Below are positions 42,131 through 50,416 of a stretch of 50,416 nucleotides of DNA, piece by piece. Every line of letters starts with the position of its first letter. Within the stretch, counting starts at the first letter, position 1. The notes below the pieces were generated by a model. The model was not told the origin of the DNA. It saw nothing but the letters and a program-made list of their open reading frames with translations, and did no database searches. The stretch is from Mesorhizobium norvegicum. GTDB taxonomy: Bacteria > Pseudomonadota > Alphaproteobacteria > Rhizobiales > Rhizobiaceae. The position numbers were made by a program, and so were the translations under genes. The stretch is from the NCBI RefSeq assembly GCF_004919685.1, contig NZ_SMYZ01000149.1, positions 1 through 50,416 on the forward strand, given 5' to 3'.

Positions 42131-42168
42131 CGATCGGCTTTGCCGATCGACCCTCCCAGGCGGGAGGG
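42131..42168 (+). repeat. Two adjacent hairpins between deoC and the ALDH16 gene
   Basis: CGATCGGC-ttt-GCCGATCG (42131-42149) forms an eight-pair hairpin and CCCTCCC-aggc-GGGAGGG (42151-42168) a second of seven pairs. They fill the 71-base gap before the aaggagg ribosome-binding site of the next gene. They could partially terminate or protect the transcript. The sequence style matches the rhizobial palindromic elements elsewhere in the window. Confidence 0.7.
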
Positions 42169-42183
42169 TGAAGGAGGCACCTG

Positions 42184-44556
42184 ATGAACATCCTCGATCG
42201 CTATCACGCCATGGAGTACGGCCCGGCGCCGGAAGCCCGCAACGAGGCCGATGCGTGGCTTGCCGCGCGGGATTTCTCCAAGGCGCTGTTCATCGGCGGC
42301 GACTGGAAAGCCGCCTCTGGCGGCAAGACTTTCGACACCAGCGAGCCCTCTTCCGGCAAGCTGCTGGCCAAGGTATCCGACGCCAGTGCCGCCGACATCG
42401 ACGCGGCGGTTGCGGCGGCCACCAAGGCGCTGCCGAAGTGGAGCGCCAGTTCGGGCTATGTCAGGGCAAAAGTGCTCTATGCCATTGGCCGTGCCATGCA
42501 GCGCCACCAGCGTCTGTTCGCGGTGCTTGAGACAATCGACAACGGCAAGCCGATCCGCGAAAGCCGCGACATCGACATACCGCTGGCGATCCGCCATTTC
42601 ATCCACCATGCCGGCTGGGCACAGGCGCTGGACAGGGATTTCCCCGGCCAAAAGGGTGTCGGCGTCGTCGGCCAGATCATCCCGTGGAATTTTCCGCTGC
42701 TGATGCTGGCCTGGAAGATCGCGCCGGCGCTAGCCGCCGGCTGCACCGTCGTGCTGAAGCCGGCCGAATTCACGCCGCTGACATCAATCCTGTTTGCCGA
42801 GATCTGCGAACGCGCCGGCGTGCCGAAGGGTGTCGTCAACATCGTCCAGGGCGGGCCGGAGGCGGGCGCGGCCATCGTCAACCATCCCGGCATCCAGAAG
42901 ATCGCCTTCACCGGCTCGTCCGAAGTCGGCAAGATCATCCGCAAGGCAACCGCCGGCTCGGGCAAGAAACTGTCGCTGGAGCTCGGCGGCAAATCGGCCT
43001 TCATCGTCTTCGAGGATGCCGATCTCGACAGCGCGGTCGAAGGCCTGGTCGACGGCATCTGGTTCAACCAGGGCCAGGTCTGCTGCGCCGGCTCGCGCCT
43101 GCTGGTCCAGGAAGGCATAGCGGACGCCCTGATCGCCAAGGTCAAGACACGGATGAGCCGGTTGCGCGTCGGCAGCCCGCTGGACAAGAACACCGATATC
43201 GGCCCGCTGGTCGACGCCACACAGCTCGACCGCGTCAAGGGTCTGGTCGCCGAGGGCGCCAGGCAAGGCGCCGTCTGCTGGCAGCCGGATGCGGCGCTGC
43301 CGCCCTCCGGTTACTACTATCTGCCGACGCTCGCCACCGGTGTTTCGCCGGCTAACATCTTGGCTCAGGAAGAAGTGTTCGGGCCGGTTCTGGCCACCAT
43401 GACCTTCCGCAACACCGAGGAAGCGATCGAGCTGGCCAACAACACGCGCTACGGGCTGGCCGCCTCGGTGTGGAGCGAAAATGTCAACCTTGCCTTGCAC
43501 GTCGCGCCGCAATTGAAGGCTGGCGTCGTCTGGGTCAACGGCACCAACATGTTTGACGCCGCCTGTGGTTTCGGCGGCTACCGTGAAAGCGGATTCGGCC
43601 GCGAAGGCGGGCGTGAAGGCATGTTCGAATATCTCGCGACGAAACTGCCGCTTGGCGCGGTCATCAAGCCGGCGACGATCTCGGCGCAGCCTGCCGAGCA
43701 GCCGGACGGCGACACGATCGATCGCACGGCAAAGCTGTTCATCGGCGGCAAACAGGTTCGGCCGGACGGCAATTATTCGCTGGCGGTCGCCACCGCCAAG
43801 GGCAAGCTTGCCGGCGAGGTCGGGCTCGGTAGCCGCAAGGATATCCGCGATGCCGTCTCCGCGGCCCGCGCTTGCAAGGGCTGGCCCGAGGCGACCGCCT
43901 ATAACAGGTCCCAGGTGCTCTACTATCTGGCCGAGAACCTTTCCGGTCGCGCCAGCGAATTCGCCGCTCGCCTGACCGAGCTTACGGGTGCGGCCGCCAA
44001 GGCGGCGCGCGAGGAGGTCGACCAGTCCATCGAGCGGCTGTTCCTCTATGCCGGCCTTGCCGACAAGTTCGAGGGGCGCGTGCACCAGCCACCGGCGCGC
44101 GCCGTGACATTGGCGCTGCATGAGCCGGTCGGTGTCGTTGGCATCGTCGCGCCTGATACCTCGCCGTTGCTTGGCCTGATCTCGCTGATCGCACCCGCGC
44201 TGGCCATGGGCAACACGGTGGTGGCGGTGCCTTCGGAGCGCTATCCGCTGCTGGCGACCGATCTCTACCAGGTCATCGAATATTCCGACGTCCCAGCCGG
44301 CGCCATCAACATCGTCACCGGCCGCACCGCCGAACTTGCCGGCGTACTGGCCAAGCATGACGATGTCGACGGGCTCTGGGTGTTCGCCGATGCCGACACC
44401 TGCGCCAAGGCGGAAGCCGAGTCCATCGGCAACCTCAAGCGGGTCTGGAGCGGCAATGGCCGCGGCCTCGACTGGGCGTCCGACGAGGCTGCCGGCGACG
44501 CCTTCCTGCGCCGCGCCGTCGAGGTGAAGAACGTCTGGGTGCCATACGGCGATTGA
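42184..44556 (+). CDS. ALDH16-type two-domain aldehyde dehydrogenase
   Basis: The protein has 790 residues. The first ALDH domain (about 1-495) is complete, with C300 in FNQGQVCCAGSR, E266 in SLELGGKS and GQIIPWNFPLLML. The second domain (about 515-790) has the ALDH fold text (EPVGVVGIVAPDTSPLLGLISLIAPALAMGNTVVAVPSERYPLLATDL) but stops before and lacks the catalytic cysteine region, so it is a structural pseudo-ALDH domain. That architecture and length define the ALDH16 family, known from animals (ALDH16A1) and bacteria. Next to deoC it probably oxidises acetaldehyde or glyceraldehyde derivatives from deoxyribose breakdown. A strong aaggagg precedes the ATG. Confidence 0.88.
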   Translation: MNILDRYHAMEYGPAPEARNEADAWLAARDFSKALFIGGDWKAASGGKTFDTSEPSSGKLLAKVSDASAADIDAAVAAATKALPKWSASSGYVRAKVLYAIGRAMQRHQRLFAVLETIDNGKPIRESRDIDIPLAIRHFIHHAGWAQALDRDFPGQKGVGVVGQIIPWNFPLLMLAWKIAPALAAGCTVVLKPAEFTPLTSILFAEICERAGVPKGVVNIVQGGPEAGAAIVNHPGIQKIAFTGSSEVGKIIRKATAGSGKKLSLELGGKSAFIVFEDADLDSAVEGLVDGIWFNQGQVCCAGSRLLVQEGIADALIAKVKTRMSRLRVGSPLDKNTDIGPLVDATQLDRVKGLVAEGARQGAVCWQPDAALPPSGYYYLPTLATGVSPANILAQEEVFGPVLATMTFRNTEEAIELANNTRYGLAASVWSENVNLALHVAPQLKAGVVWVNGTNMFDAACGFGGYRESGFGREGGREGMFEYLATKLPLGAVIKPATISAQPAEQPDGDTIDRTAKLFIGGKQVRPDGNYSLAVATAKGKLAGEVGLGSRKDIRDAVSAARACKGWPEATAYNRSQVLYYLAENLSGRASEFAARLTELTGAAAKAAREEVDQSIERLFLYAGLADKFEGRVHQPPARAVTLALHEPVGVVGIVAPDTSPLLGLISLIAPALAMGNTVVAVPSERYPLLATDLYQVIEYSDVPAGAINIVTGRTAELAGVLAKHDDVDGLWVFADADTCAKAEAESIGNLKRVWSGNGRGLDWASDEAAGDAFLRRAVEVKNVWVPYGD

Positions 44557-44583
44557 GCCCACGTGGCTATCGCGATGGTGATC

Positions 44584-44617
44584 GCGTTCGGGCTTGACGC
44601 CCGGACGCTTGTTCTTT
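44584..44617 (+). terminator. Candidate rho-independent terminator after the ALDH16 gene
   Basis: GCGTTCGGGC (44584-44593), loop ttgac and GCCCGGACGC (44599-44608) form a ten-pair GC-rich stem with one G-U pair. It is followed by TTGTTCTTT, a U-rich tail. It lies 28 bases after the stop codon. Confidence 0.7.
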
Positions 44618-44740
44618 AACGAGAAAAAACATCTTTATCTGTGGGCTGACAGGCGCGCAGGCCGCATAATGGCGTCCGACTGGCACATGACGCCCTGGCC
44701 GACTGCCGATAAACCCGGACGATCCCTAGAGGAGAACAGC

Positions 44741-45472
44741 ATGGCGGATCTGGCAGGCAAGATCGTTGTCGTCACGGCAGCGGCACAAGGCATCGGCAAG
44801 GCGAGCGCGCTGGCTTTCGCCAAGGCAGGTGCCGTGGTCCACGCCACCGACATCAACGAGACGCTTCTCGCTGAGCTCGCCAAGACGCCAGGGATCAAGA
44901 CCCGCAAGCTGGACGTGCTCAACGACGAGGCCGTCAACGCCGCTTTTGCCGAGATCGGTGTCGTCGACGTGCTGTTCAACTGCGCCGGTTTCGTCCATTC
45001 CGGCTCGATCCTCGAGATGAAGGACGCCGATCTCGATTTCGCGCTGAACCTCAATGTCCGCGCCATGATCCGCACCAGCCGCGCCGTGCTGCCCGGTATG
45101 CTGGAACGCGGCGACGGATCGATCATCAACATGGCCTCGCTGGCCAGTTCGACCAAGGGCGTGCCCAACCGCTTCGTTTACGGCCTGACCAAGGCCGCCG
45201 TCATCGGCCTGACCAAGGCAATCGCCGCCGACTATGTCGGCAAGGGCATACGCTGCAACGCCATCTGCCCCGGCACGGTCGAGAGCCCGTCGCTGCAGGA
45301 CCGCATGCATGCGCAAGGCGACTACGATGCCGCCCGCGCCGCCTTCATCGCGCGTCAGCCGATGGGCCGGCTCGGCACCCCGGAGGAAATCGCCGATCTC
45401 GCCGTCTATCTGGCCGGCGCCACCTATACGTCCGGGCAGGCCTACAATATCGACGGCGGCTGGTCGATCTGA
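44741..45472 (+). CDS. SDR-family dehydrogenase, 2-keto-3-deoxy-L-fuconate dehydrogenase/BDH2-like
   Basis: The enzyme has 243 residues of the classical short-chain dehydrogenase family. The cofactor motif is VTAAAQGIGKASA, followed by HATDIN (an aspartate favouring NAD), LFNCAGFVHSGSI, the catalytic YGLTK and CPGTVESPSLQDRM. The wording matches human BDH2 and bacterial 2-keto-3-deoxy-L-fuconate dehydrogenase very closely. The FAH-family hydrolase encoded 26 bases downstream would act on the diketo product, which supports a deoxysugar-acid role. A gaggag site lies before the ATG. Confidence 0.85.
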   Translation: MADLAGKIVVVTAAAQGIGKASALAFAKAGAVVHATDINETLLAELAKTPGIKTRKLDVLNDEAVNAAFAEIGVVDVLFNCAGFVHSGSILEMKDADLDFALNLNVRAMIRTSRAVLPGMLERGDGSIINMASLASSTKGVPNRFVYGLTKAAVIGLTKAIAADYVGKGIRCNAICPGTVESPSLQDRMHAQGDYDAARAAFIARQPMGRLGTPEEIADLAVYLAGATYTSGQAYNIDGGWSI

Positions 45473-45498
45473 ACCATTTTTACTGAGGAGAGCATGAC

Positions 45499-46344
45499 AT
45501 GAAGCTGCTGCGCTATGGCGAGGTCGGGAGCGAACGCCCCGGCCTGCTCGATGCGGATGGAACGATCCGTGATCTCACTGGCCATGTCACCGATATCGGC
45601 GGCAAGGCACTCGATCCGGCATCGCTGGCTGATCTCGCCAAGCTCGATCCGAAGTCGCTGCCGGTGGTTTCCGGCAGCCCGCGCCTCGGCGCCTGCGTTG
45701 CCGGCACCGGCAAGTTCATCTGCATCGGCCTCAACTATTCCGACCATGCCGCCGAAACCGGCGCCACCGTGCCGCCGGAGCCGATCATCTTCATGAAGGC
45801 AAGCTCGGCCATTGTCGGGCCGGATGACGACGTGCTGATCCCGCGCGGCTCTGTGAAGACCGACTGGGAAGTCGAGCTGGCCGTGGTCATCGGCAAAACC
45901 GCCAAATATGTCAGCGAGGCCGACGCGCTCGACTATGTTGCCGGCTATTGCGTCGCCCACGATGTCTCCGAGCGCGCCTTCCAGGCCGAGCGTCAAGGCC
46001 AGTGGACCAAGGGCAAGAGCTGCGACACGTTCGGCCCGACCGGCCCATGGCTGGTGACCAAGGACGAGGTATCGGATCCGCAGAACCTCAAAATGTGGCT
46101 GACCGTCAACGGCAAGACGATGCAGAACGGCTCGACCAAGACCATGGTCTACGGCGTCAAGTATCTGGTTTCCTATCTCAGCCAGTTCATGTCGCTGCAC
46201 CCCGGCGACATCATCTCCACCGGCACGCCGCCCGGCGTTGGCCTCGGCATGAAGCCGCCGGTGTTCCTGAAGGCGGGTGATGTGGTGGAGCTGGGCATTG
46301 AAGGCCTGGGGCAGCAGAAGCAGACGTTCAGGGCGGACGTGTAG
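45499..46344 (+). CDS. FAH-family hydrolase, 2,4-diketo-3-deoxy-L-fuconate (or rhamnonate) hydrolase-like
   Basis: The protein has 281 residues. FICIGLNYSDHAAETG, PIIFMKASSAIVGPDDDV, the metal ligands in DWEVELAVVIGK, CVAHDVSERAFQAERQGQW and PGDIISTGTPPGVGLGMKPP define the FAH branch close to UGL-like and diketo-deoxy-sugar-acid hydrolases. It would cleave the SDR product to pyruvate and lactate (or an analogous 2-hydroxy acid). gaggag lies eight bases before ATG 45499; an out-of-frame ATG at 45494 is ignored. A palindromic element separates it from the convergent transporter operon. Confidence 0.82.
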   Translation: MKLLRYGEVGSERPGLLDADGTIRDLTGHVTDIGGKALDPASLADLAKLDPKSLPVVSGSPRLGACVAGTGKFICIGLNYSDHAAETGATVPPEPIIFMKASSAIVGPDDDVLIPRGSVKTDWEVELAVVIGKTAKYVSEADALDYVAGYCVAHDVSERAFQAERQGQWTKGKSCDTFGPTGPWLVTKDEVSDPQNLKMWLTVNGKTMQNGSTKTMVYGVKYLVSYLSQFMSLHPGDIISTGTPPGVGLGMKPPVFLKAGDVVELGIEGLGQQKQTFRADV

Positions 46345-46357
46345 ATCTGCAAGGTTG

Positions 46358-46496
46358 CGCTGCCCCCCTCATCCGGCCGCTTCGCGGCCACCTTCTCCCC
46401 GCTGGGGAGAAGAGGTGAGCGACGGCGCTGACAATCTCCTCTCCCCTCGGGGAGAGGTCAGCCGAGCGAAGCGGAGGCTGGGTGAGGGGGCTGCGC
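46358..46496. repeat. C/G-rich palindromic intergenic element between convergent operons
   Basis: The left part (tgcccccctcatccggccgc, then ccttctccccgctggggagaag) is mirrored by the right part (ctcccctcggggagag, then gaagcggaggctgggtgagg). The arms are imperfect inverted copies and each contains its own tight hairpin. It fills the gap between the FAH hydrolase stop and the ABC ATPase stop, so it may terminate transcription from both sides. Confidence 0.75.
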
Positions 46497-46501
46497 CGGC
46501 C

Positions 46502-47500
46502 CTACTTCAGCACCTTCCCATCAGCCCCAAACCGATAGGTCTTCGCCGGATCCGGCGTCGCATACAGCGTCGCACCCGGCTCCGCATCATAGACACCAAA
46601 AATGCGTACGGTGATCAGTCCGGCCTTCTCGCAGTCGAGATAGAGATTGGTGTCGGCGCCGAGATGCTCGGCATGCACCACCGTACCCTTCCAGGCGCCT
46701 GACTTCGGATCGACGGTCAGGTGCTCCGGTCGCACGCCGATGGTCTTGGCTGTTTCGCCGAGGCGAGCGCCGTCGACGAAATTCATCTTCGGCGAGCCGA
46801 TGAAGCCGGCGACGAACTCATTTGCCGGCGAATTGTAGAGCTCCATCGGGCCGCCGATCTGCTCGATCCGGCCGGCATTGAGCACGACGATCTTGTCGGC
46901 CAGCGTCATCGCCTCGACCTGGTCGTGGGTGACGTAGATCATGGTCGCCTTCAACCGACGGTGCAGCTGCGCGATTTCCAGCCTTGTGTTGACGCGCAGA
47001 GCCGCGTCGAGGTTCGACAACGGCTCGTCGAACAGGAACAATTTTGGCTCGCGCACCACGGCGCGGCCGATGGCGACACGCTGGCGCTGGCCGCCGGAGA
47101 GTTCGGCCGGCCGCCGCTCGAGATAGGGTTCCAGCGACAGCATCGACGAGGCTATGCCGATGCGGCGCTCGATCTCGGCCGCCGGCGTGCCGGCCTGCTT
47201 GAGGCCGAGACCCATATTGTTCTTCACCGTGAGATGCGGGTAGAGCGCATAGGTCTGGAACACCATGGCGATGCCGCGCTTGGCCGGCGGCGTGGCAGAG
47301 ACGTCCGCGCCGTCGATCACCACACGGCCCGAGGTCGAATCCTCCAGTCCGGCAATGACTCTGAGCAAGGTCGACTTGCCGCAGCCGGACGGGCCGACGA
47401 AGACGACGAATTCGCCATCAGTCACTTCGAGGTTGATGCCCTTCAGCACCTCGACCGGCCCGAAGGCCTTCTTCACGTTCTCGATGTTCAGCGAGCCCAC
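46502..47500 (-). CDS. CUT1-family sugar ABC transporter ATPase (MalK/UgpC type)
   Basis: The protein has 332 residues. Walker A is GPSGCGKSTLLR, the signature LSGGQRQRVAIGRA, Walker B LFLFDEPLSNLDA and the switch VTHDQVEAM. A C-terminal TOBE/MDR regulatory domain of about 100 residues follows (IGVRPEHLTV, HLGADTNLYL). It starts with GTG at 47500; the stretch before it has no homology. It energises the two sugar permeases encoded upstream and is the last gene of the operon. Family members are specific for oligosaccharides, glycerol phosphate or hexoses; context suggests a deoxysugar. Confidence 0.92.
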   Translation of the reverse strand: MGSLNIENVKKAFGPVEVLKGINLEVTDGEFVVFVGPSGCGKSTLLRVIAGLEDSTSGRVVIDGADVSATPPAKRGIAMVFQTYALYPHLTVKNNMGLGLKQAGTPAAEIERRIGIASSMLSLEPYLERRPAELSGGQRQRVAIGRAVVREPKLFLFDEPLSNLDAALRVNTRLEIAQLHRRLKATMIYVTHDQVEAMTLADKIVVLNAGRIEQIGGPMELYNSPANEFVAGFIGSPKMNFVDGARLGETAKTIGVRPEHLTVDPKSGAWKGTVVHAEHLGADTNLYLDCEKAGLITVRIFGVYDAEPGATLYATPDPAKTYRFGADGKVLK

Positions 47501-47515
47501 GGCTTCGTCCCTGTT

Positions 47516-48577
47516 CTAGAGTTTGACGGCGGCGCCGCTGCGCACGCTCTCGTCCGCGGCAAGGCAGACGGCGAGCGACTTGACCGCGTCGTCCATGTGT
47601 TTGGTGAGATCCAGATCCTCGCGGATCGCCTTCAGCACAAAGGCCTGTTCGAGATCGCAGAGGTCCTGGTGGCCGGGTTCGCCTTCCATCGACAGCATTT
47701 CGTCCGGCCTAGCGAATTTGCCGTCCGCCCCGGTCGCGGCGCTGTGCAGGCGGATGGTCGAGGTCTTGGTGTGGGTGTCGATGTCGGCGGACTTCACACC
47801 CTCCTTCATGACGATCGACACGCAGCCATTCGGCGAGATCACGTCCTTAACGAAGAAGGCCGTTTCCGAAATCATCGGCCCCCAACCGGCTTCGTACCAG
47901 CCGACGGAACCGTCATCGAACAGCACCTGCAGGTGGCCGTAATTGTACATCGACGGCGCAACCTCCTCGGTCAGCCGCACGCCCATGCCACGCACTTCCA
48001 CAGGCTTCGCATCGGTGATTTGCAGCATGACGTCGAGATAGTGCACGCCGCAATCGACGATCGGCGACGTCGTCTGCATCAACTGCTTGTGCGTCTCCCA
48101 GGTATGGCCCGAAGACTGCTGGTTAAGGTTCATGCGGAAGACGTAGGGGCCGCCGAGCTTGCGCGCTTCGGCGATCAGCCTGATCCAGGACGGGTGATGG
48201 CGCAGGATATAGCCGATCACCAGTTTCTTGCCATTGGCCTTGGCCGCCGCGACGACGCGCTTGGCGTCGGCCACGGTCGTTGCCAGCGGCTTTTCGACGA
48301 AGACATGGCAGCCGGCCTCGAACGCCTTCACCGCATAGTCGGCATGGCTGTCGGAATAGGTGGCGATGCAGGCGACGTCAGGTTTTTCGTCGCGCAAAGC
48401 CTCGTCGAAGGAACGCCTGATGCCATAGCCGGAAAGCCCATCCGGCAGCGGCACGTCGGAGCGGTTGACCAGTGCCGCGATCTGGAAGCCCGGATTGGTG
48501 TGATAGGCCAGCGCATGGCTGCGGCCCATATTGCCGAGGCCGGCGACGACGACGCGCAGGGGTGTTTCAGAACTCAC
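47516..48577 (-). CDS. Gfo/Idh/MocA-family oxidoreductase
   Basis: From GTG at 48577 the enzyme has 353 residues. The NAD-binding motif is VVVAGLGNMGRSHALAY, and the catalytic-loop EKPLATTVADAKRVV carries the family EKP signature. DCGVHYLDVMLQITDAKPVEVRG belongs to the alpha/beta C-terminal domain. The GTG overlaps the permease stop by four bases (GTGA), and 15 bases separate its end from the ATPase gene. It probably oxidises the imported sugar or a derivative at a hydroxyl group. A longer frame upstream has no homology and lies over the permease gene. Confidence 0.85.
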   Translation of the reverse strand: MSSETPLRVVVAGLGNMGRSHALAYHTNPGFQIAALVNRSDVPLPDGLSGYGIRRSFDEALRDEKPDVACIATYSDSHADYAVKAFEAGCHVFVEKPLATTVADAKRVVAAAKANGKKLVIGYILRHHPSWIRLIAEARKLGGPYVFRMNLNQQSSGHTWETHKQLMQTTSPIVDCGVHYLDVMLQITDAKPVEVRGMGVRLTEEVAPSMYNYGHLQVLFDDGSVGWYEAGWGPMISETAFFVKDVISPNGCVSIVMKEGVKSADIDTHTKTSTIRLHSAATGADGKFARPDEMLSMEGEPGHQDLCDLEQAFVLKAIREDLDLTKHMDDAVKSLAVCLAADESVRSGAAVKL

Positions 48578-49413
48578 TTCACCGCTCCCGACGTAATGCC
48601 GCGGATCAGCTGCCGCGAGAAGATGGCGTAGAGGATCAGCACCGGCATGATCGCCAGCGACAGCGCGGCCAGGATGGCGTTCCAGTTGGTGACGAACTGG
48701 CCGAGGAACAGCTGCGCGCCGAGCGTCACCGTCTTGGTTTCTTCCGACGGCGCCAGGATCAGCGGGAACCACAGATCGTTCCAGATCGGGATCATGGTGA
48801 AGACGGCAACGGTTGCCATCGATGGCCTGACCAGCGGCAGCACCAGCCGGAAGAAGATGGTGTATTCGGACAGGCCGTCGATGCGGCCGGCATTCTTCAG
48901 ATCGTCGGACACCTGCTTCATGAATTCCGACAGGATGAAGACGGCAAGCGGCAGACCCTGCGCGGTGTAGACCAGGATCAGCGCCGTCAGCGTGTTGACC
49001 AGCCCGCTCGCCACCATCAATTGCAGGATGGCGACGGTGCCGAGGCGGATCGGGATCATGATGCCGAGCGCCAGATAGAGTCCCATCAGCGTGTTGCCGC
49101 GAAAGCGGTATTCCGACAGCGCAAACGCAGCCATGGCGCCGAACAAGAGCACGAAGAACAGCGAGGCGACGGTGACGACGAGACTGTTCTGGAAATAGTG
49201 GATGAAGTCGCCCTGGCCGATCACCGTGGTGTAGCCGATCAGGTCGAAAGTCTTCGGTGTCGGCGGCGTCAGCGGCGCGCCGAAGATGCCCGCGCGCGAC
49301 TTGAACGAGTTCATGATGACGAGGATCACCGGAAACAGCGCGATCGCCGTGTAGGTCAACAGGATCGCGTGGGCGCCGATGGTGCGGGGCAGGGAACGGG
49401 TAGCGGTGCTCAT
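48574..49413 (-). CDS. CUT1 sugar ABC transporter permease, MalG type
   Basis: The permease has 279 residues and six predicted membrane segments. The ATPase-contact loop is DDLKNAGRIDGLSEYTIFFRLVLPLVRPSM, the EAA motif of MalG-type subunits. Its typical C-terminal end, SRQLIRGITSGAVK, is present. Ten bases separate it from the MalF-type gene upstream and its stop overlaps the oxidoreductase start. It forms the transmembrane channel with the MalF-type partner. Confidence 0.93.
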   Translation of the reverse strand: MSTATRSLPRTIGAHAILLTYTAIALFPVILVIMNSFKSRAGIFGAPLTPPTPKTFDLIGYTTVIGQGDFIHYFQNSLVVTVASLFFVLLFGAMAAFALSEYRFRGNTLMGLYLALGIMIPIRLGTVAILQLMVASGLVNTLTALILVYTAQGLPLAVFILSEFMKQVSDDLKNAGRIDGLSEYTIFFRLVLPLVRPSMATVAVFTMIPIWNDLWFPLILAPSEETKTVTLGAQLFLGQFVTNWNAILAALSLAIMPVLILYAIFSRQLIRGITSGAVK

Positions 49414-49423
49414 CTCTTGCCCC

Positions 49424-50353
49424 TCAGAACTGGTAGCGACGCAGGCGCGTCTGCACGAGGAAGAGGTAGACGCAGACGCCGCCGAGGATGATCAGGAACA
49501 TCATCGTGGCGATCGCCGCCCCCATATTGGGATCGCCGACCTGCAGCTGGAAGCCGAAGAAGGCGCGGTAGAGGAAGGTGCCTAGGATGTCGGTCGAATA
49601 ATTCGGCCCGGCGAGTGCCCCTTGCGCGGTGTAGATCAGGTCGAAGGCGTTGAAATTGCCGACGAAGGTGAGGATCGAGATGATGCCGATCGACGGCAGG
49701 ATCAGCGGCAGCTTGATCTTCCAGAATTGCGACAGGCCGGTGATGCCGTCGCATTCGGCCGCCTCGATCACCTCTTCGGGGATCGACAGCAGCGCGGCAT
49801 AGATCAGCATCATCGGAATGCCGACGAACTGCCACACCGAGATCAGGCTGAGCGCCGTCAGCGCGTATTCTTCCTTGCCCAGCCATGGCGTGAACAGGCT
49901 TTTCAGGCCGACGAGGTCGAGCAGATGCGGCGCCACGCCCCATAGTGGCGACAGGATAAGCTTCCAGGCGAAGCCGACGATGACGAAGGACAGGATGGTC
50001 GGCACGAAGATCGCCGTGCGGTAGAAGGCCGCAAATCTGAGCCTGGGGCTGGACAGCAACGCCGCAAGCATGACGCCGATCGGGTTCTGCACCAGCATGT
50101 GGATGATGAAGAACCAGGTGTTGTTCCTCAGCGCGTTCCAGAAATTCACCGACCAGTTGGGGTCGCCGAACAGGGTGAGGAAGTTTTCCAGCCCGACGAA
50201 GACCTGGTGCTGCTCGATATTGCGGAACAGCGACAGCTGCAGCGTGCCGGCGAGCGGCAGGATCATGATCGCCGTGTAGACAAGCACTGCCGGCGCCAGG
50301 AAGACGCCAATGTGCCAGCGGAACGGTCTTTTCGGTCTGATATCTGCGGCCAT
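49424..50353 (-). CDS. CUT1 sugar ABC transporter permease, MalF type
   Basis: The permease has 309 residues, with a first helix after a short basic N terminus (FRWHIGVFLAPAVLVYTAIMILPLAG), a typical MalF-like opening. The EAA loop reads EEVIEAAECDGITGLSQFWKIKLPLILPSI. It lacks the large periplasmic loop of E. coli MalF, as usual for sugar permeases of soil bacteria. The sugar-binding protein is expected just beyond the right edge, since it is the only CUT1 component missing here. Confidence 0.93.
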   Translation of the reverse strand: MAADIRPKRPFRWHIGVFLAPAVLVYTAIMILPLAGTLQLSLFRNIEQHQVFVGLENFLTLFGDPNWSVNFWNALRNNTWFFIIHMLVQNPIGVMLAALLSSPRLRFAAFYRTAIFVPTILSFVIVGFAWKLILSPLWGVAPHLLDLVGLKSLFTPWLGKEEYALTALSLISVWQFVGIPMMLIYAALLSIPEEVIEAAECDGITGLSQFWKIKLPLILPSIGIISILTFVGNFNAFDLIYTAQGALAGPNYSTDILGTFLYRAFFGFQLQVGDPNMGAAIATMMFLIILGGVCVYLFLVQTRLRRYQF

Positions 50354-50416
50354 GAGTTCGGTCCCCGCCGTTCAGGTCTCGGCAAATGCCGCCAGAGGTG
50401 CGGCGCCCCCCTCCCC
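50354..50416. other. Right-edge intergenic stretch
   Basis: No gene is seen. The last bases (cgcccccctcccc) look like the start of another C/G-rich palindromic element of the kind found at 46358. The next gene of the sugar transporter operon should lie beyond the edge. Confidence 0.4.

Noticed and set aside
42784..44562. Open frame of 592 codons on the minus strand
   Set aside because: It is antisense to the ALDH16 gene and has no family features.

Overview
The window looks like the chromosome of a GC-rich alphaproteobacterium of the Rhizobiales, most likely Mesorhizobium or a close relative. This is an inference from high GC, rhizobial-style gene content (many ABC importers, aromatic and amino-acid catabolism) and the palindromic intergenic elements rich in C/G runs that are common in this group. 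I found no rRNA, tRNA, CRISPR array, phage gene or insertion sequence. The window is almost entirely catabolic operons, each with its own regulator.

Layout. (1) 1-3.3 kb: an oxalate-CoA-ligase-like enzyme and a ketopantoate-reductase-like enzyme, then a small secreted protein of unknown function. (2) 3.5-12.1 kb, minus strand: an amide operon. An AmiC-type sensor and AmiR-type ANTAR antiterminator lead two dipeptide-type permeases, a periplasmic binding protein, an acetamidase/formamidase and a fused double ATPase; a decayed ATPase lies behind it. (3) 12.2-20.7 kb: homoprotocatechuate (4-hydroxyphenylacetate meta-cleavage) catabolism: AraC regulator, hpaBC monooxygenase, MarR regulator hpaR and hpaF-E-D-G-H. 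(4) 20.8-31.6 kb: two divergent operons sharing an IclR regulator. The minus arm encodes a Tm-1-like protein, a HAD hydrolase, an omega-aminotransferase, a phospho-lyase-like class III enzyme and a hydroxylysine-kinase-like phosphotransferase. The plus arm encodes an APC permease, a cytochrome P450 and an aldehyde dehydrogenase. I consider this the best candidate for an undescribed pathway. (5) 31.8-34.5 kb: a MetQ-MetN-MetI importer. (6) 34.8-39.8 kb, minus: hyuA-hyuB (hydantoinase/oxoprolinase) and a GcvT-like protein. (7) 40.0-44.6 kb: ferredoxin-NADP reductase, deoC and an ALDH16-type two-domain aldehyde dehydrogenase. (8) 44.7-50.4 kb: an SDR plus FAH-family hydrolase pair resembling 2-keto-3-deoxy-L-fuconate catabolism, convergent with a CUT1 sugar ABC transporter and a Gfo/Idh/MocA oxidoreductase; that operon runs off the right edge.

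How the genes fit together. Most blocks pair uptake with degradation and local control: amide sensing with amide import and hydrolysis, hpaA and hpaR with the two hpa units, and IclR with the amine-type cluster. Block borders often carry palindromic repeats: two related copies of a ~190 bp element at 15.2 and 34.5 kb, a 45 bp inverted repeat inside the amide operon, and C/G-rich palindromes at 0, 42.1 and 46.4 kb. Several palindromic sites that look like operators sit at the expected promoters.
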